From Acidimicrobiaceae bacterium (lineage in GTDB: Bacteria; Actinomycetota; Acidimicrobiia; Acidimicrobiales; RAAP-2), in the NCBI GenBank assembly GCA_003151235.1, contig PLWZ01000087.1, positions 113,820-177,819 of the forward strand: a stretch of DNA of 64,000 bases, read 5' to 3'. Position 1 is the stretch's first letter. Every line of letters begins with the position of its first letter. Below, piece by piece: positions 29,619 through 40,088 of this stretch. The translations under genes were made by a program, and so were the position numbers. The notes beneath the pieces were generated by a model, which saw nothing but the letters and a program-made list of their open reading frames with translations, searched no databases and was not told where the DNA came from.

Positions 29619-29947
29619 GCGGGGGCGACGCCCGCCCACCGTCCAAGCCCCCGGCGATCGGCCCCGAACAGGTCGCCCATGTCGCCAGGTTGGCGCGGCT
29701 CGAGCTGAGCGATGACGAGTTGACTCGTTTCACTGGCCAGTTGGCGGCGGCGTTGGCCTATGCCGCCGAGATCGGCGAGCTCGAGGTCGGAGACCTGGAG
29801 CCGATGGCTCACCCGCTGCCGCTACAAAACGTTTTGCGCGATGACGAGCCGGAGCCCACCCTCGACCGCGACACGGTCCTGGCCGAGGCACCGGCGGCCG
29901 AGGACCACCGGTTCCGGGTGCCCCGGATTCTCGGGGACGAGCCGTGA
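29615..29947 (+). CDS. gatC: Asp/Glu-tRNA amidotransferase subunit C
   Basis: A 110-residue GatC. The family core is clear: [33 protein letters not shown], then the extended belt segment ending in [14 protein letters not shown] and the C-terminal FRVPRIL. GatC wraps around and stabilises the GatA/GatB complex that converts misacylated Glu-tRNA-Gln and Asp-tRNA-Asn to the amides. A Pro-rich N-terminal extension of about 15 residues precedes the core. It overlaps the hydrolase by four bases and gatA by four bases (GTGA), so the three subunits are made from a coupled mRNA. Confidence 0.92.
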   Translation: MSGGDARPPSKPPAIGPEQVAHVARLARLELSDDELTRFTGQLAAALAYAAEIGELEVGDLEPMAHPLPLQNVLRDDEPEPTLDRDTVLAEAPAAEDHRFRVPRILGDEP

Positions 29948-31386
29948 ACGGCGCCGCGATCGCCCTTGCCGCCGCCGTGCGGTCGGGGACGCGCTCGGCG
30001 AGGGAGTCCGTCGAGGAGTCGCTGCAGAAGATCGCGACGGGCGACCACGAGATCCACGCGTTCTTGGAGGTACTGGCCGACCAGGCGCTCGAACGGGCCG
30101 ACGAGATCGACCGCGTCGTGGCGTCGGGGTCGGACCCGGGACCGCTGGCCGGGGTCCCGGTAGCGCTGAAGGACAACCTCTGCACGACCGGCATCCCGAC
30201 GACGTGCTCGTCGAAAATCCTCGAGGGCTGGCGTCCGCCCTATGACGCCACGGTCGTCGAACGGCTCCGCGCCGCGGGAGCGATCCCCATCGGCAAGACC
30301 AACATGGACGAGTTCGCCATGGGTTCCTCGACCGAGAACTCCTGTTCGGGCCCGACCCGCAACCCCCACGACCACGACCGCGTGCCGGGCGGTTCGAGCG
30401 GGGGATCGGCCGCCGCGGTCGCGGCGGGCTTCGTGCCCGTGGCGCTCGGATCTGACACGGGTGGGTCGATCCGACAGCCGGCGGCTCTGTGCGGGGTGGT
30501 CGGGATGAAGCCGACCTACGGCGTCGTGTCGCGCTACGGGCTGATCGCCTTCGCGAGCTCGCTCGACCAGATCGGGCCGCTCAGCGCGACGGTTGGCGAC
30601 GCCGCGCTGATGCTGGAGGTCATCGGGGGCCACGACCGGCGCGACAGCACCTCCCTCGACGCCCCGGCCCCCGATGTCCTGTCGGCTGTCGACGCCGGCG
30701 TCGAGGGGAAGCGGATCGGGCTCGTCACCGAGCTGGTCGAGGACACGGCGCCCGAAGTGGCCGCCCGGGTCCGCGAGGCCGCCGAGGCTCTCGAGTCCGC
30801 CGGGGCCCTGGTCGAGGAGATCTCGATCCCCCAATTCCGCTACGGCCTGGCCGCCTACTACCTGATCGCCCCGGCGGAGGCGTCCTCCAACCTGGCCCGA
30901 TTCGACGGCGTTCGGTTCGGGCTGCGGGTCGACGCTCCCGACGTCGCCGCCATGAACGTGGCCACCCGGACGGCCGGGTTCGGTGCCGAGGTGAAGCGCC
31001 GCATCATGCTCGGGACCTACGCCCTCTCGGCCGGGTATTACGACGCCTACTACGCGAAGGCCCAGCGCGTCCGCACGCTGGTCGCCGACGGGTTCGCCCA
31101 CGCCTACCTGAGGTTCGACGCGCTGCTCGGGGCGACGACACCGACGACCGCGTTCGGGATCGGTGATCGGACCGAGGACCCCCTGGCCATGTACCTGTCG
31201 GACTCCTGCACGGTGCCGGCCAACCTGGCCGGCCACCCTGCCATCAGCGTCCCGTTCGGTGGCGACGAAATGGGCCTCCCGGTCGGCGTGCAGGTGATGG
31301 CCCCGGCGCTCGGAGAGCCGACCCTGTTCGCGGTGGCGGGCGCCGTCGAACGCGCTGCGCCGGCCCGGGCCGGGGGGACCGCATGA
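29944..31386 (+). CDS. gatA: Asp/Glu-tRNA amidotransferase subunit A
   Basis: A 480-residue amidase-signature enzyme, the glutaminase subunit of GatCAB. The Ser-cisSer-Lys triad region is visible: Lys in [20 protein letters not shown], the cis-Ser in [15 protein letters not shown] and the nucleophile Ser in [27 protein letters not shown] precedes it as in all GatA proteins. It releases ammonia from glutamine and channels it to GatB. GTG 29944 overlaps the gatC stop by four bases; the stop overlaps the gatB ATG by four bases. Confidence 0.95.
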   Translation: MNGAAIALAAAVRSGTRSARESVEESLQKIATGDHEIHAFLEVLADQALERADEIDRVVASGSDPGPLAGVPVALKDNLCTTGIPTTCSSKILEGWRPPYDATVVERLRAAGAIPIGKTNMDEFAMGSSTENSCSGPTRNPHDHDRVPGGSSGGSAAAVAAGFVPVALGSDTGGSIRQPAALCGVVGMKPTYGVVSRYGLIAFASSLDQIGPLSATVGDAALMLEVIGGHDRRDSTSLDAPAPDVLSAVDAGVEGKRIGLVTELVEDTAPEVAARVREAAEALESAGALVEEISIPQFRYGLAAYYLIAPAEASSNLARFDGVRFGLRVDAPDVAAMNVATRTAGFGAEVKRRIMLGTYALSAGYYDAYYAKAQRVRTLVADGFAHAYLRFDALLGATTPTTAFGIGDRTEDPLAMYLSDSCTVPANLAGHPAISVPFGGDEMGLPVGVQVMAPALGEPTLFAVAGAVERAAPARAGGTA

Positions 31387-32837
31387 CCGACACGGGATTG
31401 GCGCAGGGTTGGGAGATGGTCATCGGGCTCGAGGTCCACTGCGAGCTCGCCACCCGGACCAAGCTGTTCTGCGGCTGCCCGAACGCGTTCGGCGACGAAC
31501 CGAACACCAATGTCTGCCCGGTGTGCCTCGGTCTTCCCGGCTCCCTCCCGGTGCTGAATCGCCACGCCGTCGAGCTGGCGATGCGCATCGGGACGGCGCT
31601 GCACTGTGAGATCAGGCCGTCGACGTTCCACCGGAAGAACTACTTCTACCCCGACATGCCGAAGGACTTTCAGATCAGCCAGTACGACGCGCCGATCAAC
31701 ACCGGCGGCCGGCTCGAACTCCCAGACGGGTCGACCGTCGGGATCGAGCGGGCGCACCTGGAGGAGGACACCGGCAAGACGACCCACATCGGCGGCACCG
31801 GGCGGATCGGCGGGGCCGACTACGCGCTGGTCGACTACAACCGGGCCGGCGTGCCGCTGGTCGAGATCGTGAGCGCCCCCGACGTCCGCTCGGCCGCCCA
31901 GGCCCGCGCCTACGCGGGCGAGCTCCGGTCGATCCTCATCGCGACGGGCGCTTCGGACGGGCGCATGGAGGAGGGGTCGATGCGGGTCGACGCGAACGTG
32001 TCGGTCCGGCGGCACGGCGAACCCCTGGGCACGCGCTGCGAGATCAAGAACCTCAACTCGATGCGGTCGCTCCTGCGGGCGATCACCTTCGAGGCGGACC
32101 GGCAGGTGGCCCAGCTCGAGTCGGGCGAACGGATCGTGCAGGAGACCCGCCACTGGGACGAGGGCGAGGGCCGGACGTTGTCGATGCGCTCCAAGGAGGA
32201 GGCCAACGACTACCGGTACTTCCCCGAACCCGACCTGGTCGCCCTTGTGCCCGACAGCCGTTGGCAGGCCGACGTCGCAGCATCGCTCGGTCCGCTGCCC
32301 GCGGCGCGGCGCGCCATCCTCGTCGGCCTGCTCGGAGGCGAGCCTTCGCCGGCCCAGATCGACCAGATCCGCTCCGTCGTCGCATCCGACCTCGACGCCA
32401 TAGTCACCTCGGCGTGCGAGCTCGGGGCCCCGCCCGCCCTCGCCCTCGCCCGCACGGCCAACGAGGTTGCCGCGAACGCCGACAGGGCGGCCTCGCTCGA
32501 TGCGGGGAGCTTCGCCAAGCTGCTGGCGCTCGAGTCCGGCGGCGAGCTTTCGGCCACCCAGGCCAAGGAGGTGCTCGCCGGGCTCCTGGCCAACGGGGGC
32601 GACCCCGCCGAGATCGCGAAGACGCTGGGGTTTGAGTCGATGCGGGCCGATGACCTGGCGGCGGTCGTCGCCGGGGTCATCGATGCCCACCCGGGCGAGT
32701 GGGAGAAATTCGCGGACGGGGACCCGAAGGTGGCGGGTTTTCTGACCGGCCAGGTGATGAAGGCGAGCGGAGGCAAGGCGAACGGCAAGGCGGTGGCGGC
32801 CGAGTTGGCCCGGCTCCGATCGGGCGCCGGAACCTGA
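31383..32837 (+). CDS. gatB: Asp/Glu-tRNA amidotransferase subunit B
   Basis: A 484-residue GatB, the kinase/transamidase subunit that phosphorylates the mischarged aminoacyl-tRNA and amidates it. Seen are [18 protein letters not shown] (zinc-binding Cys pair with NVCPVCLG), [40 protein letters not shown] and the C-terminal helical/YqeY tail ([20 protein letters not shown]). Length is standard. ATG 31383 overlaps the gatA stop. The operon ends here; the following exporter gene starts 33 bases later and may be cotranscribed. Confidence 0.95.
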   Translation: MTDTGLAQGWEMVIGLEVHCELATRTKLFCGCPNAFGDEPNTNVCPVCLGLPGSLPVLNRHAVELAMRIGTALHCEIRPSTFHRKNYFYPDMPKDFQISQYDAPINTGGRLELPDGSTVGIERAHLEEDTGKTTHIGGTGRIGGADYALVDYNRAGVPLVEIVSAPDVRSAAQARAYAGELRSILIATGASDGRMEEGSMRVDANVSVRRHGEPLGTRCEIKNLNSMRSLLRAITFEADRQVAQLESGERIVQETRHWDEGEGRTLSMRSKEEANDYRYFPEPDLVALVPDSRWQADVAASLGPLPAARRAILVGLLGGEPSPAQIDQIRSVVASDLDAIVTSACELGAPPALALARTANEVAANADRAASLDAGSFAKLLALESGGELSATQAKEVLAGLLANGGDPAEIAKTLGFESMRADDLAAVVAGVIDAHPGEWEKFADGDPKVAGFLTGQVMKASGGKANGKAVAAELARLRSGAGT

Positions 32838-32870
32838 GCACTACGGTCTGACGATCGTGGGGTTCGCTCG

Positions 32871-35108
32871 ATGACGTCGGACGCGGCGCGGCCCGAAGTA
32901 CGGCGGGGCGTCCTCGGTCGCCTGGCCGCAGCCTGCTACCGCCGCCGCAGGCGGGTGCTCCTCTGTTGGGTCATCCTGTTGATCGGGGCGACGGCCGTCG
33001 CCCAGGTTGTCGGCACCCACTTCAAGGACAAGTTCTCGTCGGGGAACACCCCGTCGCAGCAGGCCCTCAACATCCTCCAGTCTCGGTTCCCTTCCGAAGC
33101 CGGTGACAGCGCGCAGGTCGTCTTCCAGGGCAGCCAAACGCTCACGACGGCGCAGAACCGTACCGCCATCGAGTCGGTGGCCCGACAACTCCGGTCGGCC
33201 CGCGACGTGGCCTCGGTCCAGTCCCCGTTCGTGCCGGGCGGGTCGTACCAGATCTCGAGGGACGGCCGAATCGGCTACATCACGGTCAACTTCACCACGA
33301 CGTCGGATCGCCTGCCCGCCTCGGCGGTGAACCACGTAATCGACGTCGCGCAGGACGCGGCCCATCCCGGGCTGAAGGTGGCGCTGGGCGGGTCGCCGAT
33401 CCAGACCGTCGACGGCGCACACCCGGGTCCGGCCGAGGGAATCGGCGTCACCGCGGCGATCTTGATCATGTTGATCGCGTTCGGTTCGGTGGTCGCGATG
33501 GGGCTGCCGATCCTCGTCGCGGTCATCGGGCTCGCCATCGGCATCGCGTTCGAAGAGCTCTTGACCCACCTCCTCGTGATCCCGACGTTCTCGCCGGAGC
33601 TCGCCGCGATGATGGGCCTCGGGGTCGGCATCGACTACTCGCTGCTCATCGTCACGCGGTACCGGCAGTTCCTGAGCGAGGGCCTGGAACCGGAGGACGC
33701 GGTGGTGGCATCGCTGTCCACGTCGGGCCGCGCCGTGCTCATCGCCGGGACCACCGTGGTCATCTCGCTGCTCGGCCTGTTCCTGGTTGGCCAGCCGTAC
33801 ATGATCGGGCTGTCGGCCGGCGCGATCGTGTCGGTGCTGCTCGTCTTGATCGGCTCGTTGACGCTCCTTCCGGCGATGCTCGGGTTCGCGGGGCGTTCCA
33901 TCGAGCGGTTCTCGATCAGGCGTCCGGGGAAGCGTTCGGTGGCCGCGTCCGATCGTGGCTTCTGGTACCGGTGGAGCAGGATGATCCAACGGCACCCCTG
34001 GCGGGCCGCCGTCGGATCCGTGGCGACGCTGCTGTTGCTGGCGGTCCCGCTGTTCTCCATGCGGCTCGCGTTCAGCGACGCCGGCAACGACCCGGCGACG
34101 CTCACGACCCGACAGGCCTACGACCTGCTGGCCCGGGGGTTCGGGCCCGGGTTCAACGGCCCCCTCGTGATAGCGGTGGCGCTCGACCGGCCGAGCCAGT
34201 CCTCGGTCGTCGATCGACTGGCCGAGCGCATCGGCGGCACACCGGGTGTCGCGAGGGTGGTCCCGCCGCGCTTCGACCGGGGCGCCGACGCGGCGTTGAT
34301 CGTCGCGTACCCGACGACCTCGCCGCAGGCCGCCGCGACCCAGCGCCTCGTGCTGCACCTCCGCACCGATGTCATCCCGCCGATCGTCGGGCACACCGGC
34401 GTGATCGCCCAGGTCGGCGGCGAGACGGCAGCCGGCATCGACGGGTCCGACTTCCTCTCGAGCCGGCTCCCGCTCGTCCTCGGCGTGGTCATCGCCCTCT
34501 CTTTCGTGCTGCTCTGTTCGATGTTCCGTTCGCTCGCCATCCCGATCAAGGCGGCGATCATGAACCTGCTCTCGATCGGCGCGGCATACGGGGTGATGGT
34601 GGCGGTGTTCCAGTGGGGTTGGCTCGGCGGCCTGTTGGCGATCGGGAGGACGTCACCGATCGACCCGTGGATCCCGCTCGTGATGTTCACGATCCTCTTC
34701 GGGCTCTCGATGGACTACGAGGTGTTCCTCTTGTCGCGGATCGCCGAACGGTGGCGTGAGTCCGGCGACAACTCGACATCGGTGGCCGACGGGCTGGCCA
34801 GGACGGCCCGGGTGATCACCGCGGCGGCGGCGATCATGTTCTTCGTGTTCGGGTCCTTCGTGGTGAAGGACCCCCTCCACATCTTGAAGGTGTTCGGGCT
34901 CGGGTTGGCCGTGGCCATCCTGATCGACTCGACCATCGTGCGAATGGTGCTGGTGCCCTCGGTCATGGAGTTGATCGGCCGTTGGAACTGGTGGATCCCG
35001 AAATGGCTCGACCGACCGCTTCCCCAGATCGGGATCGAGCACGGCGCGCGCGGCGACGCCGGTCGGGGGTCGCCTGCCCTAATGGGACTGGATCAGGCTC
35101 CTCGCTGA
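32871..35108 (+). CDS. MMPL/RND-family membrane transporter
   Basis: A 745-residue exporter with 11-12 predicted membrane spans in two repeats, each starting with a single span ([18 protein letters not shown] and [19 protein letters not shown]), a large extracytoplasmic loop and a five-span bundle. The proton-relay motifs are present: [17 protein letters not shown] in the first half and [17 protein letters not shown] in the second. Relatives move lipids, glycolipids or drugs across the membrane in actinobacteria. A basic, non-conserved cytoplasmic C-terminal tail follows the last span. It is downstream of gatCAB. A TACGGT box at 32842-32847 could give it its own promoter. Substrate unknown. 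Confidence 0.85.
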   Translation: MTSDAARPEVRRGVLGRLAAACYRRRRRVLLCWVILLIGATAVAQVVGTHFKDKFSSGNTPSQQALNILQSRFPSEAGDSAQVVFQGSQTLTTAQNRTAIESVARQLRSARDVASVQSPFVPGGSYQISRDGRIGYITVNFTTTSDRLPASAVNHVIDVAQDAAHPGLKVALGGSPIQTVDGAHPGPAEGIGVTAAILIMLIAFGSVVAMGLPILVAVIGLAIGIAFEELLTHLLVIPTFSPELAAMMGLGVGIDYSLLIVTRYRQFLSEGLEPEDAVVASLSTSGRAVLIAGTTVVISLLGLFLVGQPYMIGLSAGAIVSVLLVLIGSLTLLPAMLGFAGRSIERFSIRRPGKRSVAASDRGFWYRWSRMIQRHPWRAAVGSVATLLLLAVPLFSMRLAFSDAGNDPATLTTRQAYDLLARGFGPGFNGPLVIAVALDRPSQSSVVDRLAERIGGTPGVARVVPPRFDRGADAALIVAYPTTSPQAAATQRLVLHLRTDVIPPIVGHTGVIAQVGGETAAGIDGSDFLSSRLPLVLGVVIALSFVLLCSMFRSLAIPIKAAIMNLLSIGAAYGVMVAVFQWGWLGGLLAIGRTSPIDPWIPLVMFTILFGLSMDYEVFLLSRIAERWRESGDNSTSVADGLARTARVITAAAAIMFFVFGSFVVKDPLHILKVFGLGLAVAILIDSTIVRMVLVPSVMELIGRWNWWIPKWLDRPLPQIGIEHGARGDAGRGSPALMGLDQAPR

Positions 35109-35168
35109 AGGCAGGCTGATCTCCGAGCCGCCTGTCGGTGGCCGACGGTGGGTCGATCGACCGGGCCG

Positions 35169-35174
35169 TACACT
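35169..35174 (+). promoter_or_regulatory. -10 box TACACT for leaderless ilvD
   Basis: TACACT fits TANNNT and is followed by seven bases and ATG 35182, with no ribosome-binding site between. ilvD therefore appears to be leaderless. It lacks the leader-peptide attenuator found before ilvBNC. Confidence 0.5.
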
Positions 35175-35181
35175 CGGGCCC

Positions 35182-36897
35182 ATGAGTGATGAGCAGACCG
35201 CCGACGCGCTGAACGAGGAGCGGCCCGGCATGAAGCCGCGCAGCTACGAGGTCACCGAGGGAGCCGCGCGGGCGCCGGCCCGGGCGATGCTGCGGGCGGT
35301 CGGGATGACCGACGCGGACTGGGACAAGCCCCAGGTGGGCGTGGCGTCGAGCTGGAACGAGGTGACGCCGTGCAATCTGCCGTTGGCCCGGTTGGCACAA
35401 CGGGCCAAGGAGGGTGTGCGCAACTCCGGAGGGTTCCCTTTCGAGTTCGTCACCATCGCGGTCTCCGACGGCATCTCGATGGGGCACGAGGGAATGCGGG
35501 CATCGCTAGTCAGCCGCGAGATCATCGCCGACTCGGTCGAGACCATGATGCACGCCGAACGGTTCGACGCGCTCGTGACCTTCGCCGGCTGCGACAAGTC
35601 GCTCCCAGGGATGCTGATGGCCGCGGCGCGGGTCAACATGCCGAGCGTGTTCCTCTACGGCGGGTCGATCCTGCCCGGTCGGGTGGGGGACACGGCGCTC
35701 GACGTCGTCAGCGTCTTTGAAGCCGTCGGTGCCAACGCGGTCGGCGCGCTGACCGACGCCGAGCTCAGCCTGATCGAGCACAACGCGTGCCCGACCGAGG
35801 GCTCGTGCGCCGGGATGTTCACCGCCAACACCATGGCGTCGGCCGCCGAAGCGATTGGGATGGCGCTCCCGGGCAGCTCATCGCCGGCCGCGGTGGACCC
35901 GCGCCGCGACGACTTCGCCTACGCCTCGGGCGTGGCCGTCATCGACCTCCTGCGGGCGAACATCCGGCCCCGCCAGATCATGACCAAGCAGGCCTTCGAG
36001 AACGCGATAGCGGTGGTCATGGCGCTCGGTGGTTCGACCAACGCGGTGCTCCACCTCATGGCGATCGCCAACGAAGCCCGGGTCGACCTGCAGCTCGACG
36101 ACTTCAACCGGATCGCAGCCAAGGTGCCGCACATCGCCGACACGAAGCCGAAGGGTCGGTACCACATGGTCGACATCGACCGTGTCGGGGGCGTGCCCGT
36201 CGTCCTCCGAGCGCTCCTCGAGGCCGGCATCCTGCACGGCGACTGCATCACGGTGACCGGCAAGACGATGGCCGAGAACCTGGACGTGATCGACCCGCCG
36301 GCGCCGGACGGCGAGGTCATCCGCCCCCTGTCGCGCCCACTGCATTCCGTCGGCGGGATAGCCGTCCTCACCGGCTCGCTCGCCCCGAAGGGGGCCGTCG
36401 TGAAGGTGGCCGGGCTCGAGAACCTGTCCTTCGACGGCCCGGCCCGGGTGTTCGACGGCGAGGCGGCGGCCATGGAGGCGATCGTCAGCGGCTCCATCCA
36501 GCCCGGCACCGTGCTGGTCATCCGCTACGAGGGCCCGAAGGGCGGACCGGGGATGCGCGAGATGCTCGCGGTGACCGGCGCGCTCGAGGGAGCCGGACGC
36601 GGGGGCGACTGCGCCCTCATCACCGACGGCCGGTTCTCGGGTGGGACGCGGGGGTTCTGCATCGGCCACGTGGCCCCCGAGGCCGTCGACGGGGGACCGA
36701 TCGCTCTGGTGGCCGACGGGGACCGGATCGTGATCGACGTGGCGCACCACGGGATGGATCTGCTCGTCGACGACGCCGAGCTCGAACGTCGGCGGGGCCA
36801 GTTGAAGGCGTTCGAGCCCCGATACACGACCGGCGTGCTGGCCAAGTACGCCCGTCTCGTGACCGGTGCCGAGCGGGGTGCGGTGACCGAGCCGTGA
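35182..36897 (+). CDS. ilvD: Dihydroxy-acid dehydratase
   Basis: A 571-residue Fe-S dehydratase for the third step of isoleucine/valine (and leucine precursor) synthesis, converting dihydroxy-isovalerate to ketoisovalerate. Conserved blocks: [21 protein letters not shown], the cluster cysteines in [27 protein letters not shown] and [40 protein letters not shown], and the C-terminal [20 protein letters not shown]. Length is standard. The gene appears monocistronic; the ilvBNC genes lie 3 kb downstream, separated by a DUF1800/DUF1501 pair. Confidence 0.94.
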   Translation: MSDEQTADALNEERPGMKPRSYEVTEGAARAPARAMLRAVGMTDADWDKPQVGVASSWNEVTPCNLPLARLAQRAKEGVRNSGGFPFEFVTIAVSDGISMGHEGMRASLVSREIIADSVETMMHAERFDALVTFAGCDKSLPGMLMAAARVNMPSVFLYGGSILPGRVGDTALDVVSVFEAVGANAVGALTDAELSLIEHNACPTEGSCAGMFTANTMASAAEAIGMALPGSSSPAAVDPRRDDFAYASGVAVIDLLRANIRPRQIMTKQAFENAIAVVMALGGSTNAVLHLMAIANEARVDLQLDDFNRIAAKVPHIADTKPKGRYHMVDIDRVGGVPVVLRALLEAGILHGDCITVTGKTMAENLDVIDPPAPDGEVIRPLSRPLHSVGGIAVLTGSLAPKGAVVKVAGLENLSFDGPARVFDGEAAAMEAIVSGSIQPGTVLVIRYEGPKGGPGMREMLAVTGALEGAGRGGDCALITDGRFSGGTRGFCIGHVAPEAVDGGPIALVADGDRIVIDVAHHGMDLLVDDAELERRRGQLKAFEPRYTTGVLAKYARLVTGAERGAVTEP

Positions 36898-37021
36898 GCC
36901 TGGAAGCCATCACACTTACCTAACAATTTCGACATGGCCCGCTAACGCCCCGGCTCCACCATGGCCAGGGAGAAGGCGGAGGTGCGCTGGTGCAACTGTT
37001 TCGCGTTGAACGGGCGTTCGG

Positions 37022-38347
37022 GTGAGCCTCGACACGACAAGCGCGATCGCCCTCCTCTATCGGCGCCTCGGCTTCGGGGCGACGGCCCAGGAGCTCTCCT
37101 CTGGGGTCGCGGCGGGCTATTCGGCCACCGTGTCCAACCTGCTCGGGGGCCTCGGCCAACCCGACGCCGGTGGCGATGCGATCGTCCCGCCCGCCTTCGC
37201 GCCCATCCCGACCGACCTGGCCCAGCTGCGAACGGACATCGCAGCCCGGCAGGCCTACTTCCAGACGCTGCGCACCGAGAGCCGGGAGCTGGTCACCTGG
37301 TGGCTGGCCCGCATGATCGCATCCACCAATCCGGCCCAGGAGAAGCTGACCCTCCTCCTGCACGGCCACTTCCCGACGGCCATATCGAAGGTCCGCTTCG
37401 CCCAGTTCATGTACCTGCAGAACCAGCTGTTCCGCACGCAGGGCTCGGGCGACTTCACCGCGCTGGCCCAGTCCGTGGCCGTCGACCCGGCCATGCTGAT
37501 CTGGCTTGACGCGTCGTCGGACAAGGCCGCCGACCCGAACGAGAACTTCGCCCGGGAGCTGCTCGAGCGCTTCACGATAGGCATCGGCAACTACACCGAG
37601 AACGACGTGCGTGCGGCCGCCTACTGCTTCACCGGGTGGCGGCTCGACCTGAGGACCGGGCAGTTCTCTATCTCGGCCCTCGACCACTCGGACGCGCCGC
37701 AGACCTTCCTCGGCCACTCGGGGATCAACTCGGGGACCCAGGTGATCGACATCGCGACTGGCACCGCGGCCTCGGCCCGCTACGTCCCGTCGGCCATGTG
37801 GAGCCACCTCGCCTATCCCGTCACCCCGACAAATGGCGTGGTGGACGACCTGGCCGCCTCGTACGGGGCCGATCACAACGTGGCCAACCTGCTGCACTCG
37901 ATCGTCACCAACCCCGCGTTCGCCACCTCCACGACGGAGTCCGGGCTGATCAAGCAGCCCATCGAGTACGTGGTCGGAACCCTGCGGGCCCTGTCGGTGA
38001 CCGCAGCGGAGGTCCAGGCCCGCCCGGCCGGCACGCTCGGTGTGCTGGCGGAGCTCGGCCAGGTCCCCTTCGATCCGCCGAGCGTCGGCGGGTGGGGCCA
38101 GAACACCTACTGGCTGTCGACCGCGGCGGCGCTGGCTCGTTGGCAGTTCGCCCGGCGGCTGGCCGAGATCGCGGACATCTCCATGGTGGCCGACGCCCCT
38201 CGGCGGTCGCGCCCGGACGCGGCCGGCCAGCTGCTGTCGATCCCGACCTGGTCGGCGACGACCGCAAAGACGCTCTCGCAGGCCTCGTCGGACCCCGAGC
38301 AGGTCGTCACACTCGCGCTCGTCTCGCCCGAGTTCGTGAGCAACTGA
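37022..38347 (+). CDS. DUF1800 family protein
   Basis: A 441-residue DUF1800 protein. Family stretches are AIALLYRRLGFGATAQEL at the start, VTWWLARMIASTNPAQEKLTLLLHGHF, DPNENFARELLERFTIGIGNYTENDVRAAAYCFTGWRL and VGGWGQNTYWLSTAAALARWQF. These proteins are nearly always followed by a DUF1501 partner, as here three bases downstream, and are thought to be exported or cell-envelope associated; the biochemical function is unknown. No N-terminal signal peptide is seen, so it may be exported with the Tat-signal-bearing partner (inference). GTG 37022 is chosen because the homology begins there. Confidence 0.82.
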   Translation: MSLDTTSAIALLYRRLGFGATAQELSSGVAAGYSATVSNLLGGLGQPDAGGDAIVPPAFAPIPTDLAQLRTDIAARQAYFQTLRTESRELVTWWLARMIASTNPAQEKLTLLLHGHFPTAISKVRFAQFMYLQNQLFRTQGSGDFTALAQSVAVDPAMLIWLDASSDKAADPNENFARELLERFTIGIGNYTENDVRAAAYCFTGWRLDLRTGQFSISALDHSDAPQTFLGHSGINSGTQVIDIATGTAASARYVPSAMWSHLAYPVTPTNGVVDDLAASYGADHNVANLLHSIVTNPAFATSTTESGLIKQPIEYVVGTLRALSVTAAEVQARPAGTLGVLAELGQVPFDPPSVGGWGQNTYWLSTAAALARWQFARRLAEIADISMVADAPRRSRPDAAGQLLSIPTWSATTAKTLSQASSDPEQVVTLALVSPEFVSN

Positions 38348-38350
38348 GCC

Positions 38351-39769
38351 ATGACGGGCCCCGGCACGAATCGGCACGACCGTGGCAAAGGGGTGGGCCC
38401 GCTCGTCCCGGAAGGGGAGGCCGATTCGATGGGTGAGGTCTTGTCAGGTGACGAGGAACAGCGGGCGACCATCAGCCGCCGCCGCTTCCTGTCGCTGGCC
38501 GCGGCCGGGGTGGCCGCAGGAGGGGCCGCGGGCATGCTCGGACCGGTGCTCTGGGACCAGTTGGAACGGGCCGCCGCGGCAACCACGAAGCCGGGCAAAC
38601 TCGGCTCGTCGACGGGCCGGACCCTCGTGCTCGTTACCCTCTACGGCGGCAACGACGGGCTGAACACGGTGGTCCCGTACAAGGACCCGAGCTACGCGGC
38701 GTCACGGGGGGTCCTCGCCATCGATCCGAGCACCGTGCTCGATCTCGGGAACGGGTTCGGGCTCCATGCGGCCATGGGCCAGTTCCACAAGCTCTGGACC
38801 AAGGGGCATCTGGCCATCGTGCAGGGGGTGGGCTTCGCCAACCCCAACTACAGCCACTTCGAGTCGATGGACATCTGGCAGACCGCCCAGCCCTCGGACC
38901 CGTCGGGGACCGGGTGGCTCGGAAGGTGGATGGACAAGACCGGCGCAGACCCGCTGCGGGCCGTTGCCATCGGGCCCACGGTGCCAACCCTGCTCTCGGG
39001 CGAAAGGGTCCAGGCCGCCGCCATCGCCCCCGGCCCGATCCAGCTGCCGGGGTCCTCGGCGGACGTGGCGCTCTACCGCTCGATGGCCACGACGTCGCGC
39101 GGCGAGCCGACGCTGCTCGTCGACGCGGCGCACTCGAACGCGGATCTTCTCAAGGTCAACGACGTGCTCGGGCCGATCCTCAACAAGACGGCCCATGCGA
39201 ACCCGCTCAAGCTGACCGGCGCAGAGGCGCCGGACACGGCCGGCTCTGCGGGCGCCCTGGCCATTGCCAACGGGGGCGGGGGACAGTCGGCGGCCAACGT
39301 GCTCTCGACCCAGCTCTCGGTGGTGGCGAACCTGCTGCTCGCCGACGTCCCGACCGAGGTCTTCAGTGTGGAGCTCGGCGGGTTCGACACCCACACCGAC
39401 CAGATCAACACCCAGGCGGCGCTGCTCCCGCAGCTCGACACCGCGGTCGGCGCGTTCCTGGACGCGATCTCGACGACCAAGCGGGGCAAGGAGACGGTGG
39501 TGCTCGTGTACACCGAGTTCGGGCGCCGGGTGTCGTCCAACGCCAGCGCCGGCACCGACCACGGGTGGGCGAACGTCGTGTTCGCGGCCGGCCAGCCGGT
39601 GAAGGGAGGCTTCTACGGCGAGCCGCCGAGCCTCACCAACCTCTCCGAGGGCAACCAGATCTACAACCTCGACTTCCGGCGGGTGTACGCGACGGTCCTC
39701 GATCAGGTGATCGGCGTGGACGCCTCGACGTTCCTCGGGGGCAAGTTCTCGGCGGTCGCCTTCGTCTGA
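38351..39769 (+). CDS. DUF1501 family protein with Tat signal
   Basis: A 472-residue DUF1501 protein of the alkaline-phosphatase/sulfatase-like fold group. A twin-arginine signal is visible: SRRRFLSLAAAGVAAGGAAG with the arginines at about 43-45, followed by a hydrophobic segment and an Ala-rich cleavage region. The mature part has LVLVTLYGGNDGLNTVVPY, VQGVGFANPNYSHFESMDIWQT, LGGFDTHTDQINTQAALL, ETVVLVYTEFGRRVSSNASAGTDHGWANVVFAAG and a closing DFRRVYATVLDQVIG. It is translated three bases after the DUF1800 stop. The pair is known to co-occur widely; substrate and role remain undefined. Confidence 0.85.
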   Translation: MTGPGTNRHDRGKGVGPLVPEGEADSMGEVLSGDEEQRATISRRRFLSLAAAGVAAGGAAGMLGPVLWDQLERAAAATTKPGKLGSSTGRTLVLVTLYGGNDGLNTVVPYKDPSYAASRGVLAIDPSTVLDLGNGFGLHAAMGQFHKLWTKGHLAIVQGVGFANPNYSHFESMDIWQTAQPSDPSGTGWLGRWMDKTGADPLRAVAIGPTVPTLLSGERVQAAAIAPGPIQLPGSSADVALYRSMATTSRGEPTLLVDAAHSNADLLKVNDVLGPILNKTAHANPLKLTGAEAPDTAGSAGALAIANGGGGQSAANVLSTQLSVVANLLLADVPTEVFSVELGGFDTHTDQINTQAALLPQLDTAVGAFLDAISTTKRGKETVVLVYTEFGRRVSSNASAGTDHGWANVVFAAGQPVKGGFYGEPPSLTNLSEGNQIYNLDFRRVYATVLDQVIGVDASTFLGGKFSAVAFV

Positions 39770-39837
39770 CCGGGGCCCCTGACGCTGGGCCGGCCTCGCG
39801 CCGTGACCTCGTGGCCTGGGGTTTCGCCGTGAGGGGC

Positions 39838-39866
39838 TTGTCGGATCGCCCCCGCCATGGCACAAT
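39838..39866 (+). promoter_or_regulatory. Promoter of the ilvBNC leader
   Basis: TTGTCG (39838-39843), a 17-base spacer and CACAAT (39861-39866) form a good sigma70-type promoter. Predicted transcription start is about 39873, only a few bases before the leader-peptide ATG at 39876. Confidence 0.55.
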
Positions 39867-39875
39867 GACCAGACC

Positions 39876-39926
39876 ATGAGCACGAGGGCCCGCAGCTTCG
39901 CCACGATCCTGGTAATCGTTACCTAG
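39876..39926 (+). CDS. ilvBNC leader peptide, 16 aa
   Basis: ATG to TAG encodes MSTRARSFATILVIVT. Five consecutive codons specify Ile, Leu, Val, Ile, Val immediately before the terminal Thr, which is the hallmark of a ribosome-mediated attenuator sensing charged branched-chain tRNAs. The ORF begins about three bases from the predicted transcription start and lies 162 bases upstream of ilvB. Two downstream hairpins (39925-39952 and 39954-39977) complete the control region. Confidence 0.85.
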   Translation: MSTRARSFATILVIVT

Positions 39927-39952
39927 CGCGCGACCACATCTCGTCGCGCGCT
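39925..39952 (+). promoter_or_regulatory. Hairpin at the ilv leader stop codon
   Basis: Arms AGCGCGCGA (39925-39933) and TCGCGCGCT (39944-39952) are perfect complements of nine bases with a ten-base loop. The 5' arm overlaps the leader stop codon TAG 39924-39926, so a ribosome at the stop would prevent it from forming. It is the candidate anti-terminator/pause hairpin of the ilv attenuator. Confidence 0.6.
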
Positions 39953-39953
39953 T

Positions 39954-39977
39954 ACGACCTCCCGAAAGGGAGGTCGT
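39954..39977 (+). terminator. ilv attenuator terminator
   Basis: Arms ACGACCTCCC and GGGAGGTCGT are perfect ten-base complements closed by a GAAA tetraloop and followed by TTGCATTT, an intrinsic terminator with a modest U-tract. It lies 28 bases after the leader-peptide stop and would end transcription before ilvB when branched-chain amino acids are plentiful. Confidence 0.75.
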
Positions 39978-40050
39978 TTGCATTTCCGGCTTCATATCGG
40001 GGCCGGGCGCCAACACAGAGAAACCGATCGCAACCGACGCATCCAGCCCC

Positions 40051-40077
40051 AGCACAGAGCACAGAGCACAGAGCACA
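40051..40077 (+). repeat. Tandem 7-bp repeat before ilvB
   Basis: AGCACAG is repeated three times exactly and then AGCACA once more, directly before the AAGG ribosome-binding site (40077-40080) of ilvB. Replication slippage would change the leader-to-gene spacing in seven-base steps; none of the repeat is translated. Confidence 0.8.
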
Positions 40078-40088
40078 AGGACCAGACC

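Noticed and set aside
40051..40077. CRISPR repeat
   Set aside because: The unit is seven bases with no spacers; it is a simple tandem repeat.
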